Of a stretch of 64,000 bases of DNA, positions 8,120 through 15,680 are shown piece after piece. The DNA is from Thermasporomyces sp040195635 (GTDB taxonomy: Bacteria > Actinomycetota > Actinomycetes > Propionibacteriales > Actinopolymorphaceae). Both the position numbers and the translations under genes were made by a program. A model generated the notes under the pieces. The model was not told the origin of the DNA, ran no database searches, and was given only the letters and a program-made list of their open reading frames with translations. Location of the stretch: assembly GCF_040195635.1 (NCBI RefSeq), contig NZ_JBEFTX010000024.1, positions 51,671 through 115,670 of the forward strand. The letters are read 5' to 3'. Within the stretch, counting starts at the first letter, position 1, and every line of letters starts with the position of its first letter.

Positions 8120-8854
8120 CTAGAGGTGGCCGCTGAACGGGTCGTCGGCGAGCGCCCGCAGGCCGGCGGCGATCTGCTGGGCCTGCTGGTCGTACGGCTG
8201 TGGCCGCGGACCGGTCGAGATCGCGGCCGCCACCAGGCGCAGCTGGTCGGGAGGAAGCAGCCTGCCACCTCTGCCGCGGAGCATCAGGCGTACGACCTTT
8301 CCGGTCGTGGCCTCACGAAGGACGAGGAAGGGAATGCGGCGGCCGGTCCTGACCGTCGTGGAGGACGTGCCGTGGGGGCCGTGGGTCGACACGGTCCTGG
8401 TCTCCGCCGCCGAGTCGACGCTCACCGCCGACGTGGCCAGGTCACACCTGCTTGTGCCGAACGGGCCCCGGGCCACGAGCACCGTTCCCCGCAACCAGGT
8501 CCGGCAGCGCCGAATCCACTTCGCCAGCGCCACCGCCACGCCCACTGACATGCCCAGGAAGAACAGCCCTACGACGACCGCGACGATGTCCCGCTCCACC
8601 GCGGAGAACACCAGCACGAGGATGCTGATCAGTCCGATGAAGAACACGAGCATGAAGCCAAGGGCAAGAAGACATCCGAACCCGAGCTGCTGCCCGCCCA
8701 CCACCGCCAGGGCGTCGAGCGGGGTCTGCTCGGCGGGCAGGGACGTGGGCATCGCCGAATCGTTGGCCGCACCCTGCGCCATGGTGGCAGGCGGCTCCTT
8801 CGGGGCTTTCTCACCGCGCAGTTCGGCGAGCCGGTCCTCGGCTGAATCGGCCAT
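8120..8854 (-). CDS. Two-helix membrane protein with C-terminal cytoplasmic domain, unknown function
   Basis: A 244-residue protein from ATG 8852-8854 (MADSAEDRLAELRGEKAPKE). A charged, Pro/Ala-rich N-terminal stretch of about 55 residues precedes two strong membrane helices (about 60-83 and 90-112). A beta-rich C-terminal domain follows (TVLVARGPFGTSRCDLATSA and later IPFLVLREATTGKVVRLML). The order is reminiscent of bacterial PH-like membrane proteins, but I cannot assign it. The 3' end faces the reductase gene across a 159-base convergent gap in which I see only a weak GC hairpin near 8045-8064. Confidence 0.55.
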   Translation of the reverse strand: MADSAEDRLAELRGEKAPKEPPATMAQGAANDSAMPTSLPAEQTPLDALAVVGGQQLGFGCLLALGFMLVFFIGLISILVLVFSAVERDIVAVVVGLFFLGMSVGVAVALAKWIRRCRTWLRGTVLVARGPFGTSRCDLATSAVSVDSAAETRTVSTHGPHGTSSTTVRTGRRIPFLVLREATTGKVVRLMLRGRGGRLLPPDQLRLVAAAISTGPRPQPYDQQAQQIAAGLRALADDPFSGHL

Positions 8855-9038
8855 CGTCAGGCCCTTCTCTTCAAGGCTCCGGAGCCTGCAAGGCCCAAGC
8901 TGGAGTCGACGTGACGCTCGCAAGAGTAGGGCGCGATAGCTGCGTCCGGCTTTGGTTGTCCACAGCCCTGAAAACTTCCGGACAGCTCACCGGGCCGGGC
9001 AGCCGCCGAAAAGTTGCGGAATCCCGAAGAAGAGTTGA

Positions 9039-9065
9039 GGCCCGGACGGTTAGCCCGTCCGGGCC
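9039..9065 (-). terminator. Hairpin terminator downstream of the cold-shock gene
   Basis: An 11-bp perfect stem (GGCCCGGACGG with its complement, 5-base loop) lies 50 bases past the cold-shock stop codon. On the minus strand it is followed by a pyrimidine-rich but not U-only stretch, the common actinobacterial form. Confidence 0.7.
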
Positions 9066-9114
9066 CCAATCAGGTGATGCGACCGGGCCGCGAGGGCTCG
9101 GTTTCGAGCCGGTT

Positions 9115-9315
9115 TCAGAGGGGTCGAACTCCGTGCGCCTCGAGTCCTTTCGGACCCTCGACGGCTTCGAACTCGACCGACTGGCCATCAGCGAGTGACT
9201 TGTAACCGTCCATCTCGATCTTCGACCAGTGAACGAACACGTCATTCCCGCCGTCTACGGCGATGAAGCCGTAGCCCTTCTCGGCGTTGAACCACTTCAC
9301 GGTGCCCTGCGTCAT
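9115..9315 (-). CDS. csp: Cold-shock domain protein
   Basis: A 66-residue single cold-shock domain. RNP1 (KGYGFIAV) and RNP2 (DVFVHWSKI) are both present after the invariant MTQGTVKWFNAEKGYGF start (ATG 9313-9315). These proteins bind single-stranded nucleic acid and melt RNA secondary structure. One departure is HWSKI where most homologues have HYSEI or HFSAI. Placement between groEL and the thrC-like gene resembles Streptomyces gene order as I recall it. A long upstream region (9316-9862) without genes may hold a structured 5' leader, as is common for csp genes. Confidence 0.95.
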   Translation of the reverse strand: MTQGTVKWFNAEKGYGFIAVDGGNDVFVHWSKIEMDGYKSLADGQSVEFEAVEGPKGLEAHGVRPL

Positions 9316-9862
9316 GACCTTCTCCTCAAGGCCGTTCGGGTGCAGACCCGCCCGGCGCGGGCCTGGGTCGTCCATACCGCACCCGTCCCCATGAGGAGGC
9401 GTTGCGATCGATCCGCGCGTTTCCGTTTCCCACCGCTAATCGGTCGAGCGACTTACGCACGATCATGCCGACCACGCCCGACCATAGCCCAACCCCCAGG
9501 CCATTGGGGAGATGGAAAGTCGATCTCATTGAGTCCGAGACCGGTCCAGGCCCTTGAACAGCGGGGCGTTTCCCGCCTGACGAAACAGCCATGACACACA
9601 GGGCTTTGACAGATGATCGGACAGCCGAACTGTGCAGCCGAACTGTGCAGCGGGACGATACGACCACGCATCGTGAATGAATCGACAGTTTCGTAGCGCT
9701 CCGCAGTCGCGGTTGCATCGATGCGCTCACTGGCACGAACTGTTCATGGGCATAGCAGAAATCGTGTGTGTGCACGGATTCAGAGGACATCGACCGCACA
9801 CCGGACTGACCCGCGGTCAGTGCCGCGGTACGAGGACGCCGTTTCTCCCCGGCGGGCACGCC
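9316..9862. other. 547-base gap without a supported gene (csp promoter/leader region)
   Basis: No open frame here has coding-like composition or a recognisable product. The region must contain the csp promoter and leader on the minus strand and the end of the glycosidase transcript. The only clear structure is a 13-bp direct repeat, GCCGAACTGTGCA, in two abutting copies at 9624-9649. Nothing else is seen. Confidence 0.6.
9624..9649. repeat. 13-bp tandem direct repeat
   Basis: GCCGAACTGTGCA is present twice head to tail. It is the only ordered sequence in the long gap upstream of csp and might be a protein-binding site. Confidence 0.6.
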
Positions 9863-11467
9863 TCAGGTGACCAACAGGTTGGCGCCCCAGGCCTCGGTCC
9901 AGTCGTAGACATGCAGTCCCTCGTTCGTACGCCAGCGTCGGGGGTCCGTTGCCCGCAACCAGTCGAGCGGTTCGACGCCGCCTGGAGTTCCACCGTCGAG
10001 TGCCAGGCGCACCGCGGAGCGCAGGTCCGCGTCGGTCGACGGAGTGCGTGCCGCCGGGTCGACCGACACGAACAACGCCGTGCCCGAACGTGCCACCAGG
10101 TCGAGGAACTGGCGGTTCCTGCCCCACGGCGTGTCCGGTGTGCAGGGTACGCAGTCGGCGTCGGCGACGAAGAACCTCTCGTGCTGGGCGAGCCGGAACG
10201 CCAAGGAGTTGACGCCCATTCGCCTGGTGCGTTCCCAGGCGCGCCCCGACGTGTCGTCACCGATGCGTTGCACCTCGACCAGACCGGCGGCCAGCTGGCC
10301 GACCGTGTTGCAGCCGATCACGACGGCATCGCCAGCGGCTTCGCGGATGACGCGATAGAGCCTGAGCAGAATCTCTGCGTTCGTACGGCTGCGGTCGGCG
10401 AAGTGCCAGCCGCCGTCGGTCAGGCTCACGCCCATCGCCGGACCGAAGCGTCCGAACGCGTCGAAGGTCGAGAAGTCATGCTTGACGAGCTCGAATCCCC
10501 AGCCCACAAGGCGACTGACGTCCTCGCGGATCGTGTCAAGGTTGGCTTGCAGGGTGAGGTCAAGCGGCTGCTCGCGAGCCGGTCGCGGTCCGGGGCGCAG
10601 CCGACCGGGATCGTCGACGAATGACAACGCGGCCGGACGCATCCAGATGCCCGGACGTGCACCGCGCGAAGCGATGTCGGCGGCGAAACCCGCCATGTCG
10701 TCGAACAACCCTTCCACACCGGCGGTCCACGGACCGCCGGGGCACACACCGCCAGGGCTCCATCCGGCATCGACCACGCAGTAGGGACGGACCGGATGGC
10801 CGTCGGCGTACTCCACGATCGTCTCAGCGTCGCGAAGGATCTGTGCCGGGCCGAAGTCGCGGCCGTACGCGTAGTACCAGTTGTTGCAACCGACGACGGG
10901 ATCTCTTACTGGTAAGGGATCACCACACATCGCTGCCGTCAGCCGGCACTGGACCGCGTACGCCGACTCGCCTGGATCCCCTTCGACGGTGACGACCGTC
11001 GCCGCGTCGAGAACTCGATCATCCAGCAGCACAGGCGATCCGCCGCTCCGTACGTCGATCCAGCAGGACACGCCATCGGCGTCGACGGTCCAGGAACAGA
11101 AGGCGTTCGGACGAACCCGCACACCCATGCCGGACGTCGTACCGGTTGCCTGGTCGTGGCCCAACCACGACCACGGCAGCAACCGGTCTGGTTGGAGCGC
11201 CCGCCACTGCAGATCGCCGTACGAGCGCTCCCATGCATCACCGAGTACGAGGGTCGACTCGGGGCGTGGCTCACACCAGCGCAGGACCACCCACGAAAGT
11301 TCCCGGCGGGGGGACGCCACCTGGACGGCAAGGCCGCCGGTGACGGTCGGAAGACTGACCTCGACCTCCGAGGACGTGAAACGGCCTCCGTCAAGGTGAG
11401 CTTGACGGAGGCCGTCACGACGGTCGTGGACGACGAACACCGCGTCCGGAAGCGTCAGGGAAGGCAC
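9863..11467 (-). CDS. Clan GH-D glycoside hydrolase (melibiase/alpha-galactosidase-like, GH36-type)
   Basis: A 534-residue protein with an N-terminal beta-sandwich part (to about residue 210) and a TIM barrel. VVGCNNWYYAYGRDFG and RPYCVVDAGWSPGG mark the start of the barrel as in GH36/GH27. LVKHDFSTFD holds the expected catalytic nucleophile (KxD) and RIGDDTSGRAW the acid/base aspartate. Substrate may be an alpha-linked galactoside or related sugar. GTG 11465-11467 is chosen for its AAAGGAAG ribosome site; a longer frame to 11536 lacks one. There is no signal peptide. A perfect 15-bp stem-loop lies inside the first ~30 codons (11381-11415). Confidence 0.75.
   Translation of the reverse strand: MPSLTLPDAVFVVHDRRDGLRQAHLDGGRFTSSEVEVSLPTVTGGLAVQVASPRRELSWVVLRWCEPRPESTLVLGDAWERSYGDLQWRALQPDRLLPWSWLGHDQATGTTSGMGVRVRPNAFCSWTVDADGVSCWIDVRSGGSPVLLDDRVLDAATVVTVEGDPGESAYAVQCRLTAAMCGDPLPVRDPVVGCNNWYYAYGRDFGPAQILRDAETIVEYADGHPVRPYCVVDAGWSPGGVCPGGPWTAGVEGLFDDMAGFAADIASRGARPGIWMRPAALSFVDDPGRLRPGPRPAREQPLDLTLQANLDTIREDVSRLVGWGFELVKHDFSTFDAFGRFGPAMGVSLTDGGWHFADRSRTNAEILLRLYRVIREAAGDAVVIGCNTVGQLAAGLVEVQRIGDDTSGRAWERTRRMGVNSLAFRLAQHERFFVADADCVPCTPDTPWGRNRQFLDLVARSGTALFVSVDPAARTPSTDADLRSAVRLALDGGTPGGVEPLDWLRATDPRRWRTNEGLHVYDWTEAWGANLLVT
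11381..11415 (-). repeat. 15-bp perfect inverted repeat inside the glycosidase 5' coding region
   Basis: Arms 11381-11395 and 11401-11415 are perfectly complementary with a 5-base loop. The hairpin lies about 50-85 bases after the GTG start and its codons read GLRQAHLDGGR in the middle of ordinary coding sequence. It could act as an attenuator or limit translation. Confidence 0.85.
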
Positions 11468-11584
11468 GTGGACTTCCTTTCGGAGACTCCGGGAACCGGG
11501 CTCAGCAGTCAGTGACCGGAACTCGGGCCGCCCCACGACAGGGGCCCCGCCAGCGAGCGGGCTCTGCTGCCAGCGACGGTGCGT

Positions 11585-11860
11585 TCAGCCGCCGGCGACG
11601 GCGGGGATCACCGAGACCTGAACGCCTTCCGGTGTGGGGGTTTCCAGACCGGAAGCGAAGCGCACGTCCTCCTCGCCGACATAGACGTTGACGAACCGGC
11701 GCAGCTTCCCGGCGTCGTCGAGCACCCGGGCGCGGATGCCGGGGTACTTCGTCTCCAGGGAGTCGAGCACCTCGCCGAGCGTGGCGCCGTCCGCGTCCAC
11801 CTCGGAAGCGCCGCCGGTGTAGGTGCGCAGGATCGTCGGAACTCGTACCTTCACGCTCAT
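11585..11860 (-). CDS. MoaD/ThiS-family ubiquitin-like sulfur-carrier protein with C-terminal Gly-Gly
   Basis: A 91-residue beta-grasp protein (MSVKVRVPTILRTYTGGASE...). It ends exactly in VIPAVAGG, the free diglycine needed for adenylation and thiocarboxylation by a MoeB/MoeZ-type activator. The ATG overlaps the TGA of the upstream thrC-like gene by 4 bases (11857-11860), so the two are translationally coupled and share a SAM riboswitch. The family includes MoaD (molybdopterin), ThiS (thiamine) and CysO (cysteine). No molybdopterin or thiamine gene is near, so a role as sulfur donor to the coupled PLP enzyme is the best inference. Confidence 0.87.
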   Translation of the reverse strand: MSVKVRVPTILRTYTGGASEVDADGATLGEVLDSLETKYPGIRARVLDDAGKLRRFVNVYVGEEDVRFASGLETPTPEGVQVSVIPAVAGG

Positions 11861-13140
11861 GCGAGCCCTGCCTTCGTGAATGCGTCGTACGTCGGACGGA
11901 TGGTTGCCGCGGGCCCCACCTTGCCGGCGATGGCGTCCAGGGTTTTCAGTCCGTCGCCGGAGTTGATGATGACGGTCTCCGCGTCAGGGTCGAGTTGCCC
12001 GGTGTCGATCAGCTTCTTCAGCGTCGCGACGGTGACGCCGCCGGCGGTCTCGCCGAAGATCCCCTCCGTGCGCGCGAGCAGCGCGATGCCCTCGACCACC
12101 TCGTCGTCACTGACGTCCTCGACGACCCCGCCCGTGCGTCGGCAGACATCGAGCACGTACGGTCCGTCGGCAGGGTTGCCGATCGCGAGCGACTTGGCGA
12201 TGGTGTCCGGACGTACCGGCGCCACCACGTCGTGGCCGGCCTTGAACGCCGCCGACACCGGCGCGCACCCGGTCGCCTGCGCGCCGAAGATCTTGTACGG
12301 CGCATCCTCGATCAGCCCGAGGTCGACGAACTCCCGCAGTCCCTTGTCGACCTTCACCAGCTGCGCACCGGACGCGATCGGGACGACGACCTGCTGGGGC
12401 AGCCGCCAACCGAGCTGTTCGGCGATCTCGAAGCCCAGCGTCTTGGAACCCTCGGCGTAGTAGGGCCGGACGTTGACGTTGACGAACGCCCAGCTTTCTT
12501 CCTCACCGGCGATCTCGCTGGCGAGCCGGTTGACGTCGTCGTAGGTGCCTTCGACAGCGACCAGGGTGCCGCCGTAGACCGCAGTCGTGAGGATCTTCTG
12601 CTGTTCGAGGTTGTGCGGGACCATGACGACGCTGCGGATGCCGGCGCGGGCAGCGGCCGCGGCGACGGCGTTGGCGAGGTTGCCGGTCGACGGGCACGCC
12701 AGCACCTGGAAGCCCAGCTCGCGGGCCGCGCTGAGTGCGACCGCCACCACGCGATCCTTGAACGAGTGGGTCGGGTTGGCCGCGTCGTTCTTGATCCACA
12801 GGGTCCTGACACCGAGGGCGGCGGCCAGGCGGTCGGCGCGGACGAGCGGGGTGAGGCCGGGTTCGGTGTTGGGGAACGACGCGACGTCGGTGGGCACCGG
12901 CAGGAGCGCCTGGTAGCGCCAGATGTTGGCCGGCCCCGCGGCGAGGTCGTCGCGGGTGATCTGCGGGTAGTCGTAGGCCACCTCGAGGGGGCCGAAGCAT
13001 TCGGTACAGGCGTACTGCGCGCCGAGTTCGGTGGTCGCGCCACACTCGCGACATCGCAGACTCGTGGCGTTGCCGAACGCACCGGGGCGGGGGGTGTGCG
13101 CGGCGCCCGTCGTGTCGGCGCCGGCGTACGTGGTCGTCAT
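11857..13140 (-). CDS. thrC: Threonine synthase-family PLP enzyme (thrC-like)
   Basis: A 427-residue fold-type II PLP enzyme. The N-terminal zinc-ribbon-like region has C30, C33, C45 and C48. The PLP lysine is K128 in NPTHSFKDR, the phosphate-binding loop is ACPSTGNLANA, and the C-terminal INSGDGLKTLD is typical of threonine synthase. Threonine synthase converts O-phosphohomoserine to threonine. Here the leader carries a SAM riboswitch and the next gene encodes a sulfur carrier, so the product may instead be homocysteine. The ATG at 13138-13140 follows GAAGGAAGG. The symbol reflects sequence family, not proven activity. Confidence 0.88.
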   Translation of the reverse strand: MTTTYAGADTTGAAHTPRPGAFGNATSLRCRECGATTELGAQYACTECFGPLEVAYDYPQITRDDLAAGPANIWRYQALLPVPTDVASFPNTEPGLTPLVRADRLAAALGVRTLWIKNDAANPTHSFKDRVVAVALSAARELGFQVLACPSTGNLANAVAAAAARAGIRSVVMVPHNLEQQKILTTAVYGGTLVAVEGTYDDVNRLASEIAGEEESWAFVNVNVRPYYAEGSKTLGFEIAEQLGWRLPQQVVVPIASGAQLVKVDKGLREFVDLGLIEDAPYKIFGAQATGCAPVSAAFKAGHDVVAPVRPDTIAKSLAIGNPADGPYVLDVCRRTGGVVEDVSDDEVVEGIALLARTEGIFGETAGGVTVATLKKLIDTGQLDPDAETVIINSGDGLKTLDAIAGKVGPAATIRPTYDAFTKAGLA

Positions 13141-13187
13141 GAGAGGCCTTCCTTCCTCATCTTCCTCAAGCGTCCGAGCCGCGCCCA

Positions 13188-13336
13188 GGGATCTCCTGGT
13201 CGGATCGTCGTGAGCCGGACTTGGCACCGTGTCCGCCGCGGGGCCTCTGATGCACGCGAGACACACGCGTCGGCGGTCGGCCGGTTGCCGGGGCTTCGTC
13301 GGGCCGGTCCCTCTGCCCCTCTGGATGAGATTCCTT
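13188..13336 (-). promoter_or_regulatory. SAM riboswitch (S-box, SAM-I/SAM-IV clan) in the thrC-like leader
   Basis: Reading the minus strand from 13329, the leader has CTCATCCAGAGGGGCAGAGG, then GACCGGCCCGACGAAGCCCC, GGCAACC, a variable P3-like arm, and GGTGCCAAGTCC. These are the conserved core strings of the S-box aptamer in the right order and spacing. GGAATCTC (13334-13327) can pair with GAGATCCC (13195-13188) as a candidate closing helix P1, and the latter bases also form the hairpin CCAGG-AGATC-CCTGG, offering a switch. The coding start is 48 bases further on. High SAM should reduce expression of the thrC-like/MoaD-like pair. Confidence 0.9.
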
Positions 13337-13456
13337 GTTGAGTTGTTGTCGGCGAGCGTAACTGACCCGTCTCCGAGATCGTCCGGCAGGTCCAGTATTC
13401 GAGACGGTTGTCCACCATCGGGGACGGTGGCGGCCAGTCTCGCGGCCGTGAGCTGC

Positions 13457-13549
13457 CGCAAATGACCACGCTGAGTAGGCGTCAGGACCCCTGCCATGCG
13501 TCCACGCATGTGTCGGGTTCCGTGGGCCTACCCAGCGTGGTCATTTGCG
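13457..13549. terminator. Long compound inverted repeat between the serine hydrolase and thrC-like genes
   Basis: Arms 13457-13480 and 13526-13549 are complementary at 23 of 24 positions. The 45-base interior contains a second perfect hairpin, CATGCGT-CC-ACGCATG (13495-13510). It lies 79 bases past the serine-hydrolase stop and upstream of the riboswitch. It could be the hydrolase terminator or a small mobile palindrome; no U-tract is present. Confidence 0.6.
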
Positions 13550-13627
13550 CCTGGCGGTTCGCCGCGGGGCGCCGAACGGCCCGGCTCGACAGACAGTATG
13601 CAGAGGCTGCGGCCCCGGCATACGCGT

Positions 13628-14920
13628 CTAGTCGCAGAGCGCGGCGGCCGCGACCTGCTCGGCGGTGGGGTTCAGCGTCCCGTCCTCCGTCATGATCCAC
13701 GCGTTGGCGCCGACCGCGGCCTGGCGGGATCCGTCCGGGGTGGTGAAAACGGCGCTGTAGTAGCCGAACACCTGACCGTTGTGGCCCCATGCGACACCGC
13801 CCGGCACGCACGGCACCTGCACGGGGTAGATGCCGAGCCCGTAGCCGAACTCTCCGACACTCCTCATCTCGCCGAAGAGCGGCCTCGGCAGCAGTTTCCC
13901 GGAGAACAACGCTCGCAGGAACGTCAGTTCGTCCCGTGTGGTGGACACCACGCCACCGGCGGTCCGCAACCAACTCATGGAGTACGTCGTCGTGTCGTAC
14001 AGCGGCTTGTCCGTACCGTCCTGCAGGTACCCACGCAGGTGCCGGCCGGCGATCACCGGGTTCGCCACCGGGTAGGACGTGTCTCTCATGCCAAGCGGCC
14101 CGATGATGCGGCGCGCGAACTCGACACCCACCGGCCGGTCCGTGACCGACTCGATCAGCATGCCGGCGAGGACGTAGTTGGTGTTGGAGTACTCGTGGTG
14201 CGTACCAGGGGTTCGGCGCGGCTCGGGGTTGGTGAGGGCGATCCTCACCAGGTCGCGGTAGCTGAAGTAGTGGAAGCGGTTGCGGTCGTAGGACCAGGGT
14301 GGGGACGCCAGCATGGTGTCGGTGTGGAACCCGCTGGTGTGCTGCAGCAGGTGGCGTACGGTGATCCGCTCGTCGAGGCCCAGGCCCGGCAGCCAGCGGA
14401 CGACCCGGGCGTCCAGACCGATCTTTCCTTCGGCCACAAGTTGGAGGACGACGACGGCGGTCATCGTCTTGGTGATGCTGCCGATGCGGTAGCGGTCGTC
14501 GGGGCGGGCCAGCCGGTTGGTGCGACGGTCGGCCACACCGCGCGCGATGGCCGTGGTCGCACCGTCGCCGGTGATGGTGGCGAGGGCGACCCCTGGCGTA
14601 CCGGTCTCGATCACCTTCTCCGCAAGGCGTTCCAGCCGGGTCGTGGTCGTTTGGACGTGAGCCGCGACGGTGCGGGCCGGGGCACCTGGACCGGAAGCAC
14701 TATCCGGATGGGAAGCTGCGGCCGCCTCCGCGGGAGGAGCCGCGTCTTCTGCGGGAGGTGCCGCGACCCCCGCGGGTAGAGCCGGGGCCTCTGCGGGTGG
14801 TGGAACCGCGGCCTCTGCGGGTGGAGCCGGAGCGCCTGGGGAAGACGCACCAGCGACGATCAAGGGCGGCGCGAGCACGGCGACCAGCAGCCGGCGTACG
14901 GACATGATTTCGGGCAGCAT
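13628..14920 (-). CDS. Secreted serine hydrolase, beta-lactamase/DD-peptidase family
   Basis: A 430-residue penicillin-binding-protein-like hydrolase. The SxxK motif is S148-K151 (RIGSITKTMT). The second motif YSN is in HHEYSNTNYVLAG near residue 235, and HNGQ near 380 (VAWGHNGQVFGYY) is the HxG-type third motif. The N-terminus (MSVRRLLVAVLAPPLIVAGASS after a 5-residue lead) is a signal peptide. It is followed by about 50 residues of Pro/Ala/Glu repeats (PPAE), probably a cell-wall-spanning linker. Likely a D-alanyl-D-alanine carboxypeptidase or esterase outside the membrane. Confidence 0.87.
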   Translation of the reverse strand: MLPEIMSVRRLLVAVLAPPLIVAGASSPGAPAPPAEAAVPPPAEAPALPAGVAAPPAEDAAPPAEAAAASHPDSASGPGAPARTVAAHVQTTTTRLERLAEKVIETGTPGVALATITGDGATTAIARGVADRRTNRLARPDDRYRIGSITKTMTAVVVLQLVAEGKIGLDARVVRWLPGLGLDERITVRHLLQHTSGFHTDTMLASPPWSYDRNRFHYFSYRDLVRIALTNPEPRRTPGTHHEYSNTNYVLAGMLIESVTDRPVGVEFARRIIGPLGMRDTSYPVANPVIAGRHLRGYLQDGTDKPLYDTTTYSMSWLRTAGGVVSTTRDELTFLRALFSGKLLPRPLFGEMRSVGEFGYGLGIYPVQVPCVPGGVAWGHNGQVFGYYSAVFTTPDGSRQAAVGANAWIMTEDGTLNPTAEQVAAAALCD

Positions 14921-15009
14921 GCGTCAAACCCCCAAGATACAAAGCTGATTGGTGGTGAGGCGCCGGACGTAGCAGTCGTCGACGATGGTCGCCGCGACCG
15001 GTTCGGCGC

Positions 15010-15426
15010 TCAGGTGCGACGGTTGAGCACCAGGAGCGAGACGACGTAGGTGACGCCCGCGACGAATCCCAGGAACGCCCAAGGGTCACCGTGACCGCCA
15101 CGAGCGATGTCGACGACCGCACCGCCCACGATCACGAGGGCGAGAATGTTCAACGTGTGAAGGGCCGCGCGTTGATGGATCTGCACATGCCGTTCCTCGT
15201 GCGTGTCGTCGCCAAGGAGTGCGACCGTGTCACTCAGGCGCGACCCGAACACCAGGAACAGCACGAGCACAACCATGAGGGCGATCATCGCCAGCCCCAG
15301 CCAGAGCCGGTCACTCACGATCGCCGCGACACCCATCGCGATGCCCAGGACCAGACCCAGAATCAAAGCCGGCTTGGAGATTCGCCGGCCCGGGTGGCTG
15401 TGGCCGCGGTCATTCGTCGTCGACAT
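15010..15426 (-). CDS. Four-helix membrane protein paired with XRE regulator (DUF2178-like)
   Basis: A 138-residue protein from ATG 15424-15426 (MSTTNDRGHSHPGRR). Four hydrophobic helices are visible, two before and two after a charged loop (DDTHEERHVQIHQRAALH) whose EERHVQIHQRA pattern recurs in DUF2178-type proteins that accompany small XRE regulators. The start lies inside the regulator's coding region (17-base overlap), so the two are co-translated. It may be a membrane sensor or export partner controlling the regulator; that role is inferred only from the conserved gene pairing. Confidence 0.68.
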   Translation of the reverse strand: MSTTNDRGHSHPGRRISKPALILGLVLGIAMGVAAIVSDRLWLGLAMIALMVVLVLFLVFGSRLSDTVALLGDDTHEERHVQIHQRAALHTLNILALVIVGGAVVDIARGGHGDPWAFLGFVAGVTYVVSLLVLNRRT

Positions 15427-15619
15427 GGAATACCTCCTCGACCGTACGCCCGAAGAACCGGGCGAGCCGGATCGCCAACGGCAGCGAAGGACTGTAGCGA
15501 CCGGTCTCGATCGCGTTGACCGTTTGCCTGGAAACCTCGAGCACCTCGCCCAGGTCCCCCTGGGATAGCCCTTTGGCAAGGCGGAGTGCCCTGACGTCGT
15601 TCCGCACGCTGTCAAGCAT
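15410..15619 (-). CDS. Small XRE/Cro-type helix-turn-helix regulator
   Basis: A 69-residue protein consisting almost only of an HTH_3 domain (LRLAKGLSQGDLGEVLEVSRQTVNAIETGRYSPSL cut here by description: residues 12-47 hold the five-helix core). It ends EEVFHVDDE, as in the YozG/SCO-type regulators paired with membrane proteins. Its start codon lies inside the first of two nearly identical 18-bp palindromic sites (15610-15627), strongly suggesting autoregulation. A divergent membrane-protein gene begins 62 bases away and may share the operators. Confidence 0.85.
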   Translation of the reverse strand: MLDSVRNDVRALRLAKGLSQGDLGEVLEVSRQTVNAIETGRYSPSLPLAIRLARFFGRTVEEVFHVDDE

Positions 15620-15656
15620 GCTTTACACGGCCTCGGGGTGTCAAGCTCGCTTTACA
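15610..15656. promoter_or_regulatory. Duplicated 18-bp palindromic operator
   Basis: TGTCAAGCATGCTTTACA (15610-15627) and TGTCAAGCTCGCTTTACA (15639-15656) differ at 2 of 18 positions and are spaced 29 bases centre to centre. The symmetric part is TGT-AAGC-N2-GCTT-ACA. The first covers the regulator start codon, and both lie between divergent genes. Confidence 0.75.
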
Positions 15657-15680
15657 GGACGGCCGAGTACGATCCGGCGG

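Noticed and set aside
9677..10624. Plus-strand open frame in the csp/glycosidase region
   Set aside because: Most of it is antisense to the glycosidase and its product has no recognisable pattern; no ribosome site.
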